Source: an archaeon (GTDB lineage Archaea > Thermoproteota > Thermoprotei_A > Marsarchaeales > Marsarchaeaceae). From it: DNA of 37,400 nucleotides. Positions 31,956-37,400 of the stretch are shown here, piece after piece. A program made the translations under genes and the position numbers. The notes below the pieces were generated by a model. It was not told where the DNA came from. It saw only the letters and a program-made list of their open reading frames with translations, and made no database searches. The stretch lies in contig JAJYZJ010000016.1 in assembly GCA_021800035.1 (NCBI GenBank), positions 1 to 37,400 of the forward strand. The letters run 5' to 3'. Numbering within the stretch: the stretch's first letter is position 1; each line of letters begins with the position of its first letter.

Positions 31956-33611
31956 TCATGCCCTGAGAAGGTAATCACTCGGTGGAGGGATGCCGTACTC
32001 TCCGGAATCTCGGAAGCCGGTGTCAGGAGTCGCATCCAATACCTTCTTTCCATCTGAAAGAATGATCAATCTGTCCGCGTGCCGGTAAACAAATCGAGAG
32101 TCATGTGTTACCACAAGGAAGGAATAGCCAAGTTGGCGCAGCCTATCTATTTCCCCTGCCAGCATCTCTCTGTTATGGAAATCTTGACCGGAAGTAGGCT
32201 CATCTAGCATGACGACTCGGGCGCCGGACGAAAGAGCTCCGGCCATGGCCACCCGTCGCCGTTGACCCATACTCAGCGTGAGAGGATCCCTCTCGCGAAC
32301 TTCTTTCAGGTCGAAAATTTCGAGCATGGCCTCTGTTCGAGACTTCCAATCCTTTTCACCACGCTTTCGGAGCGAATACGAAACTTCCGCCTCCACATTT
32401 TTTTGAATCAATGTCAGGTCGAATGCCTGAGGGACAAAGGCCACATATTTTCCACGCTTCTGAATACCTGCACGGCTGAGATCCACGCCACTAACGTTCA
32501 GGTATATCGCAGAATTAAGCTGTTTGTCCACGAACCCCATAACACTTTTCAGGAATGTTGATTTTCCGGCGCCGTTACGACCCATTAATGCAACCAGCTC
32601 ACCTTGACCTACAGTGATTTCGGCGTCGACAAGAACTTTCTCACCTGAGCTCACCTTCGCTTTTGCGGTCATAACTTGGGTGCTTGAGATTTTACGTTCG
32701 GGCGTGTGCAGTTTGATTCCTCGTCGTTTGAGTTCCTTGGTAACCAGAGATAGTTCCGCGGTCCGCAAATTCATTTCACGGGCATGCACAAAATAATCTG
32801 GGACTTCTACTCCTGCTTTGAGCAATGTGTCGAGATTGTCCATCAGGTCTTCTTTCTTCACATTGAACACAATTTTGCCATCGTCGACAAGGACAATCCT
32901 GTCAACAAAAGGCAGTATTCTTTCGAGTTTGTGTTCAACAATTATCATGGATTTTCCTTTTATTTTCTTTAAAAATTCGAATATAGCCTCTGTGCCCTCG
33001 GGGTCTATATTGCTTGTTGGCTCGTCGAAAATTAGTATTCGGGGTCTCATCGCAATCACCGCGGCAAGAGCGACCCTTTGGAGCTCTCCACCGGACAGAG
33101 TGTAAGTTTCTCTGTCCAGCAGATGTCTGATTCCGGCTATTTCGACCGCCTCGTTCACTCTCTCAATGATTTCATCTCTCGGCAAGCAAAGGTTCTCTGG
33201 TCCGAAGGCTACTTCTTCTTCGGCCTTGTAGTTCAGCACCTGTGTTTCAGGGTCCTGCAAAAGCGTTCCAACCACAGTAGAAAGCGTTGCGAGCGGAGTT
33301 GACCTTACTGCGTGTTCGTAAACGCTTACGTCTCCTGAGATCATTCCATTTTTCACTTGCTCACCGATTTCGGAATCGCCAGGGAAGATATGGGGAATCA
33401 CCCCGTTAATGCAGTTCACAAGGGTTGATTTTCCCGAACCTGACTTACCGGCGATAAGCACAGCTTCACCTTCGGAAATGCTGAAAGTTTTGACTTCGAG
33501 TGCGGGGTTCTGTGATCCTAGGTAAGTGTGCACCAAGTTGGACGCGCTCACGGCGCCTTCTTCTGCTTCGACTACATCGGGTTTGATTACTTCTCGCGTT
33601 TCCGCTCTCAT
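31956..33611 (-). CDS. ECF transporter ATPase, two ABC domains fused in one chain
   Basis: Energy-coupling ATPase pair (A and A') in one 551-residue protein. The first cassette has GKSGSGKST (55-63), LSGGELQRVALAA and LIFDEPTSNIDP; the second has GRNGAGKST (about 343-351), LSMGQRRRVAMAG and VVMLDEPTSGQD. The signature of cassette 2 is LSMGQ rather than LSGGQ, so the two sites differ slightly. Fused ATPases like this are known for YkoD-type thiamine-precursor importers, with partners YkoC (T) and YkoE (S). ATG start at 33611, downstream of the S component after a T-rich gap; the T gene follows three bases after its stop. Confidence 0.93.
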   Translation of the reverse strand: MRAETREVIKPDVVEAEEGAVSASNLVHTYLGSQNPALEVKTFSISEGEAVLIAGKSGSGKSTLVNCINGVIPHIFPGDSEIGEQVKNGMISGDVSVYEHAVRSTPLATLSTVVGTLLQDPETQVLNYKAEEEVAFGPENLCLPRDEIIERVNEAVEIAGIRHLLDRETYTLSGGELQRVALAAVIAMRPRILIFDEPTSNIDPEGTEAIFEFLKKIKGKSMIIVEHKLERILPFVDRIVLVDDGKIVFNVKKEDLMDNLDTLLKAGVEVPDYFVHAREMNLRTAELSLVTKELKRRGIKLHTPERKISSTQVMTAKAKVSSGEKVLVDAEITVGQGELVALMGRNGAGKSTFLKSVMGFVDKQLNSAIYLNVSGVDLSRAGIQKRGKYVAFVPQAFDLTLIQKNVEAEVSYSLRKRGEKDWKSRTEAMLEIFDLKEVRERDPLTLSMGQRRRVAMAGALSSGARVVMLDEPTSGQDFHNREMLAGEIDRLRQLGYSFLVVTHDSRFVYRHADRLIILSDGKKVLDATPDTGFRDSGEYGIPPPSDYLLRA

Positions 33612-33619
33612 TCACCGCC

Positions 33620-33635
33620 AAAAATAAGAAAAAAA
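33620..33635 (-). terminator. T-rich tract between the S component and ATPase genes
   Basis: On the minus strand it reads seven T's, a short break, then five T's, in the 34-base gap between the S stop and the ATPase start. U-rich tracts are known archaeal termination signals, so some transcripts may end here, giving more S component than ATPase. It may also overlap a TATA-like CTTATTTTT. Confidence 0.4.
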
Positions 33636-33645
33636 GAGGGGAAGG

Positions 33646-34422
33646 TCAGACGGCTTTTGACACTCTGAGCGCTGCTAATCCTGCGAGAATGCCTACTATG
33701 ATGTCGCCTGGAATGAAGGCCGCTATACTGAAGAGTATTTTCCCCCAGTTCACCGTGGCTGCGTAAAGGAAGGGGTTAAAGAAGCCGCTATAGAATAATG
33801 GGTCGGGGAACGCCATGAAGAAGCCAAGTATGGCGCCCTCGATAACCGCGAGCGCTGTGGGTGAAAGCATGGCTTTGGTCACCTGTTCTTTTGTTTCCTG
33901 TGTAACCACGGTCGCTGTGGGAGAAGAGATCCAGTTTGGACCCTTCCATGGCCCCTTCACTCCGAAAAGGTTTCCACCCGTCAGCGAAATCATGATATCG
34001 ATGATTAGGCCGTATGTCAGCATTTCATAGACAAAGAACATCGGCTCTCCACCGTATCCATAGCTGAACTGGTCGCTGAGCAGGTTGAAAACGAACATCA
34101 CTGACATACCGACCCCAGGCTTCCTAACTAGTGCAGCGACGATAAAAAGTATGAAAACTCTGCCCCAGAAGGACACATCTACGAATGGGGTCGAAGGAAT
34201 TGCGCGTCCGATATAGTTTCCGATGTAGAACTCCCAGACAACCGCTATGGCGCCTCCGATGGCGATGTAGACCAAGTCGATGGTGGTGAAGCGCTTTAGC
34301 CCTCCGCTCCGTTTCCCAATGACGAAGACTATTCCCAAGGCAACTGCGAAATAAAGAACCACAAGTTCCCAAGGGATCATGCCGGGCTCGTTCGTGTAAC
34401 CGCCTATGCCGTTAAAGCCCAC
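33646..34422 (-). CDS. ECF transporter substrate-binding (S) component-like membrane protein
   Basis: 258 residues with about six hydrophobic segments: near 15-35, 48-68, 85-100, a central region around 105-150, and two at the C-terminus ending in IPGDIIVGILAGLAAL. The first block FTTIDLVYIAIGGAIAVVWEFYIG looks like the start of S components of the YkoE group, and the ATPase is fused as in YkoEDC. This makes a thiamine-precursor importer a reasonable but unproven guess. No TPP-riboswitch-like sequence was seen upstream. GTG start at 34422, with a TATA-like element centred 38 bases upstream. First gene of the operon. Confidence 0.75.
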   Translation of the reverse strand: MGFNGIGGYTNEPGMIPWELVVLYFAVALGIVFVIGKRSGGLKRFTTIDLVYIAIGGAIAVVWEFYIGNYIGRAIPSTPFVDVSFWGRVFILFIVAALVRKPGVGMSVMFVFNLLSDQFSYGYGGEPMFFVYEMLTYGLIIDIMISLTGGNLFGVKGPWKGPNWISSPTATVVTQETKEQVTKAMLSPTALAVIEGAILGFFMAFPDPLFYSGFFNPFLYAATVNWGKILFSIAAFIPGDIIVGILAGLAALRVSKAV

Positions 34423-34455
34423 GTTTCAAGACCTGATTCCCGTGGCTCCAACTTG

Positions 34456-34465
34456 GCATATAAGT
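34456..34465 (-). promoter_or_regulatory. TATA-like promoter of the ECF operon
   Basis: Reads ACTTATATGC on the minus strand, centred about 38 bases before GTG 34422, giving a leader of about 11 bases. Confidence 0.55.
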
Positions 34466-34835
34466 ATTCTCTTTGTAGACGTAATGGGGATATTTATGGA
34501 AGCGCAGGAGTATATACTTCCGTTTACAGATTGGTCTTTGGCGATATTGTTGCGAAGGAAATCGGGAGAAAAATAGAGTTCCACTTGCGTTGACATCTAG
34601 TGTAAAAAATGCTGCCTTGTGACCTTCTGGTCCGCCGTGCGCGAAGAAGCCAATCGAAGGACCGTGCAGACTAATCTAGGAAACTTGGGCCCGCTACGGC
34701 TCGAATATGAGATCTATAAACACTCTCGCTCATATGGTAAGGATATTCGAGGTTATACGTGTGTTAAAAAGGCTCCGTGGAAGCTTTGCACCTAGAATGC
34801 AAACACGCGAATGTTAGCGCGCCCGATCGTTACCC

Positions 34836-34900
34836 AAAAAAGACCTGCCGAGATGCGGCCAAACCTTCACCCGCATCCCGGCGCCTTAAGGCCCCTCGGC
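34836..34900 (-). terminator. Branched hairpin plus T6 terminator after the solute-binding protein
   Basis: GCCGAG (34847-34852) pairs with CTCGGC (34895-34900). Inside are ATGCGG/CCGCAT arms (34853-34858 and 34871-34876) and the palindrome GCCTTAAGGC (34883-34892). On the minus strand the structure is followed, after five bases, by six T's (34841-34836). It starts about 20 bases after the stop codon at 34921. Confidence 0.55.
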
Positions 34901-34920
34901 TTTAGCGCGGCTCTTGAGAC

Positions 34921-36759
34921 CTATGCTGGCCCACGTTTCCGCATGAGTAATATTGCCCCTGTTATGACCAAGATGACGATCACAACTGCAGTCACTATGA
35001 AGATTGTATCACTAGAAGCCGCGGTCGTGCTATATGAGGAAGAGGAGGAGATTACTGCGCTGCTAGTTTGAGAGCTCGAGCCGCTTTGTGAGGAACTGAC
35101 TGGCCTCAGACTCACGTAGGTAATCCAGTTATTATCAGAAAATGCGCCTCCGGTCATGTTTGTGGCATAGCCTGTAAAGAGCTGATTGTTGAAAGCTTGG
35201 ACGGCATTAACATAATAGAGGTCGATGTATGGAACCTGCTGGTAGAGTATCTCTTGAAGCTGCATTGCGTCTGCAGTTAGCTGGGATTGATTCGTTGTAG
35301 AAACCATTTGATTGTAGAGGGCATCATAGGTTGAGTTTGAGAACCCACTGTCAGAGGCTTCGGTCGCGATGGCCGAGGAGGTCATTACCTGAAGCAGGAT
35401 AGGAGTAGCCGGAGACGTGTAAATCCAATCCCAGAGGTCGAAGTCTTGAGTGAAGTTTGGCCAAATAATCCCGGCTAGAGTCCCTGAATCAACTACGCTC
35501 ACCTTGGCTTGGATTCCAATTGCCTTCCAGTAGCTCGCTATTAGGTTGGCCGCCTGAGCTTCCTCCGGCGCGTCGCTCACCGTGTACAGTGTATAGCTGA
35601 GCGCCGTTCCATTTGGATAGGTCCTGTAGCCACCAGAACCCATAGGTAACCCTGCCTCATTAAGTAGCTGATTCGACAGGGTTGTGTTATATGAATAAGG
35701 CGAGAGGGAGGCATCGTAGTACTTCCATCCTTTTGGCAGGAGCCCAGCTGCTGGAGTAGCGTACTGCCCCCAAATGGCCTCAGTGAGTGCTGTGTAGTTG
35801 ATTGCGTGGGCCAGCGCTCTTCTCACATCCACATTTTTCAGCGTGGGGTTGCCTGAGCCCGCAGGATTTACGTTCACTCCTACGTACCATATCTGGAGAC
35901 CAGGCGTGTTCGATACTGTTATTTGACTGAAGCCTGCAAGAGAACCAGCCTCAGTAGGAGTAATGACAGGTGCAGCCGCATCGATCTGGCCATCCTCAAG
36001 TGCCGTGACCATTGTTGAAGACTCAGAAAAGAACTGTATTACAATGTGCTGGATATGAGGACGCATTGCTTTGTAGAAGTAGTTTGGATTAGCGCTCAAC
36101 TCAATATACTGTCCCTGCACGTAGTTGCTCACTGTATAAGGACCGCTTGAAACCACGGGGTAATCAGTGTAATTTGTGAGTTGTGTGGAATTGTACGGAT
36201 TCGGAACGTATTTTTCCCAGACGTGTTTCGGCATAATGGGAATAACCGCTGCCGCGTCTGCAAGGAAAAGAAGTGTTGGATGATAATGAAAGATCACTTC
36301 GTAGTTACCCACAGCTTGGATTGAGGTAATACCTGCAACGTTCCCTTGGTAGGTTGACGCCGAATTGTTAGCGAGTTCATAGCTATATACGACATCCTGT
36401 GCGGTGACTGGCTGTCCGTCTGACCAAGTTGCGTTATCCACAAGATAGAACACTGCTGCCGACTGGTTCGGGAAGACGGTCCACTTATATGCAAGATCTG
36501 GGACTACGGGATCGTAGTTGGAATTATAATGCACGAGCATGTCATAGATTCCTAATGCAATTTCTTGCGAAGGGCCAAGCGGGTTATTGAACTGATTGAA
36601 GGTGTTAAACTGCGTGCCTCCATAGCCAAGCGTGAAGGTACTGGAAGTTCCAGTTTGGGCGCTCGCTAGTGCCGGCAGAGTGAGCGAAAAAACCATAATA
36701 AGAGCGAACGTAGCCGCTATCAACCACAGCTTCGGAGGCTCAAAGCAAGTATCTGTCAT
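34921..36759 (-). CDS. Surface-anchored family 5 (oligopeptide/nickel-type) ABC solute-binding protein
   Basis: 612 residues. N-terminal hydrophobic signal (about 10-33) ending ALASAQ, then the SBP_bac_5 fold with WTVFPNQSAAVFYLVDNATWSDGQPVTAQDVVYS (seen at about 90-123 in pieces), DVRRALAHAINYTAL (about 312-326) and LPKGWKYYD. A Ser-rich stalk (about 553-580) leads to a C-terminal membrane segment (about 583-605) and RKRG, the typical archaeal way of tethering a binding protein outside the cell. Family 5 proteins bind peptides, murein peptides, nickel or sugars, and the ligand cannot be read. No permease or ATPase genes adjoin it. ATG start at 36759, with CACTTAAGAAG centred 32 bases upstream. 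Confidence 0.9.
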   Translation of the reverse strand: MTDTCFEPPKLWLIAATFALIMVFSLTLPALASAQTGTSSTFTLGYGGTQFNTFNQFNNPLGPSQEIALGIYDMLVHYNSNYDPVVPDLAYKWTVFPNQSAAVFYLVDNATWSDGQPVTAQDVVYSYELANNSASTYQGNVAGITSIQAVGNYEVIFHYHPTLLFLADAAAVIPIMPKHVWEKYVPNPYNSTQLTNYTDYPVVSSGPYTVSNYVQGQYIELSANPNYFYKAMRPHIQHIVIQFFSESSTMVTALEDGQIDAAAPVITPTEAGSLAGFSQITVSNTPGLQIWYVGVNVNPAGSGNPTLKNVDVRRALAHAINYTALTEAIWGQYATPAAGLLPKGWKYYDASLSPYSYNTTLSNQLLNEAGLPMGSGGYRTYPNGTALSYTLYTVSDAPEEAQAANLIASYWKAIGIQAKVSVVDSGTLAGIIWPNFTQDFDLWDWIYTSPATPILLQVMTSSAIATEASDSGFSNSTYDALYNQMVSTTNQSQLTADAMQLQEILYQQVPYIDLYYVNAVQAFNNQLFTGYATNMTGGAFSDNNWITYVSLRPVSSSQSGSSSQTSSAVISSSSSYSTTAASSDTIFIVTAVVIVILVITGAILLMRKRGPA

Positions 36760-36785
36760 TTTGTCATCTCCCCCGTCAGTTACCG

Positions 36786-36796
36786 CTTCTTAAGTG
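36786..36796 (-). promoter_or_regulatory. TATA-like promoter of the solute-binding protein gene
   Basis: Reads CACTTAAGAAG on the minus strand, centred 32 bases before ATG 36759. A GGGGGAG purine run also lies about 10 bases before the ATG and may be a Shine-Dalgarno or lie at the very start of the mRNA. Confidence 0.5.
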
Positions 36797-36906
36797 TTTT
36801 TGAATGTCAGGGCCAACCATGCGCGCGCGACGAACGGACCGGGATTCGAAGTATATGGATTACCCATGTTCGCCTGGGTGGACTAGATGATGGGACAGGA
36901 ATCGGT

Positions 36907-36917
36907 CTTATAAATAG
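36907..36917 (+). promoter_or_regulatory. TATA-like promoter of the dipeptidase-like gene
   Basis: Reads CTTATAAATAG, a near-ideal archaeal box, predicting a start site near 36938 for the plus-strand gene that follows. Confidence 0.55.
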
Positions 36918-37020
36918 TCCGAATGCGCTTTCTTCGCTAATTCGACTAAAATCTACCGCGGCATTGAGATATGCGAAGCCTGACCAAGCTTCCCCGGAAA
37001 GGCCCCACGCTATCTTTAAT

Positions 37021-37400
37021 ATGTTCGGACATGACTCTCCAACGGTCAAAATGGGTCTTCACAAAGTCTACAAAGGATACAAGTCTTACTCATACTTGCA
37101 AGCCGGGAAGGACTACAGAGAGTTCAGCTTAGTAAAGCAAATCGGCAGGGTAGAACCCTTTGTTTATCCCGTTTCAGATTCGGAAGAGGAACGTGTGCAG
37201 GAACTGCTAGAAAAGAATATTGCGATATCTCTTCATGACCACGCAGAGGTAATGCCGAACGATCTAAACGACATGTTCGCATGGATTCGCGCGAACCATA
37301 CGAGCACGGGCTTTGAAGGGCTCGCGGCCTCCGGGCTTGACGCGGTTTTCGATGGTCTTGGGGATGGTTCGAACATGATAACTTCCAGCTACCCCTGGAA
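37021..37400 (+). CDS. Membrane dipeptidase-like protein (peptidase family M19), truncated by the window end
   Basis: The first about 127 residues of a plus-strand gene running off the right edge. The segment KVYKGYKSYSYL, then FVYPVSDSEEERVQELLEKN, then ISLHDHAEVMPNDLNDMF and GLAASGLDAVFDGLGDGSNM matches the N-terminal half of archaeal and chloroflexal proteins annotated as membrane dipeptidases. The HDH triad (about 75-77) would be the first metal site. M19 enzymes cleave dipeptides, including ones with D-residues. ATG 37021 is the first ATG; ATG 37051 (MGLHKVYKG) and TTG 36964 are alternatives, the latter closer to the TATA box at 36907. Divergent from the solute-binding protein gene, so the two may share control. 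Confidence 0.7.
   Translation, partial: MFGHDSPTVKMGLHKVYKGYKSYSYLQAGKDYREFSLVKQIGRVEPFVYPVSDSEEERVQELLEKNIAISLHDHAEVMPNDLNDMFAWIRANHTSTGFEGLAASGLDAVFDGLGDGSNMITSSYPW

Larger units (their letters stand above)
34423..34920. other. Intergenic region with several TATA-like boxes and a terminator
   Basis: About 500 bases between the ECF operon and the solute-binding protein (both minus). It contains the ECF promoter (34456-34465), a perfect palindrome AGTATATACT (34509-34518) that could serve either strand, and further AT-rich boxes near 34712, 34755 and 34765. The terminator of the binding protein is at 34836-34900. No convincing coding frame was seen. Confidence 0.5.

Noticed and set aside
34423-34450. 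A CCTGAT-containing segment recalling the TPP riboswitch before the ECF operon
   Set aside because: The match is on the wrong strand and the rest of the riboswitch core is missing.
1-37400. CRISPR array or prophage/integrase genes
   Set aside because: No regularly spaced direct repeats and no integrase, Cas or phage structural genes seen.

Overview
This window looks archaeal. Many genes have an AT-rich TATA-like element (forms such as CTTAAATAC, CTTAATATTC, ACTTATATGC) about 25-40 bases before the start. GTG and TTG starts are common and Shine-Dalgarno sequences are rare, so leaderless or short-leader transcripts are likely. Typical archaeal or actinobacterial-like families are present: a thiolase-like protein paired with a DUF35 protein, a luciferase-like F420-type oxidoreductase, a fused-ATPase ECF transporter and an SIS-type sugar isomerase. 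I do not assign a lineage below the domain. Several genes have a bacterial flavour (CysD/CysN, MurQ, class A beta-lactamase-like, type 1 Idi) and may have been acquired.

Layout. 1-1018: end of an ECF importer operon (probable ATPase tail, then a T component). 1052-3415 (minus): small unknown gene, cysD and cysN (sulfate activation). 4018-6052 (plus): a beta-lactamase-like serine hydrolase and a DUF998 membrane protein sharing an upstream motif. 6018-10394 (minus): carA-carB (carbamoyl phosphate). 10665-14963 (plus): MFS transporter and aconitase. 15008-16321 (minus): aldehyde dehydrogenase. 16568-22108 (plus): an acyl-CoA cluster of SDR, acyl-CoA ligase, thiolase-like protein without catalytic residues, DUF35, a regulator-like protein with a RAM domain, and an LLM oxidoreductase. 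22527-23714: type 1 IPP isomerase and a membrane-anchored protein.

23932-30477 is the most striking part: an amino-sugar locus with a BadF/BcrA-type sugar kinase (the family of the MurNAc/GlcNAc kinase MurK), a Gfo/Idh/MocA oxidoreductase, MurQ (MurNAc-6-phosphate etherase), a single 784-residue protein joining a NagA deacetylase to a GlmS-type SIS domain, and a HAD-family protein that has lost its catalytic aspartates. Read together these would turn MurNAc/GlcNAc into fructose 6-phosphate, ammonia, acetate and D-lactate. Archaea do not make murein, so this suggests scavenging of bacterial cell wall.

30981-34422 (minus) is a complete ECF importer (S component, fused double ATPase, T component); its T protein is a paralogue of the one at the left edge. 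34921-36759 (minus) is a surface-anchored family 5 solute-binding protein with a good terminator after it. The window ends inside an M19 membrane-dipeptidase-like gene (plus). The oligopeptide-type binding protein, the dipeptidase and the beta-lactamase-like protein could belong to the same wall-scavenging theme, but that link is inference from family membership and proximity only.
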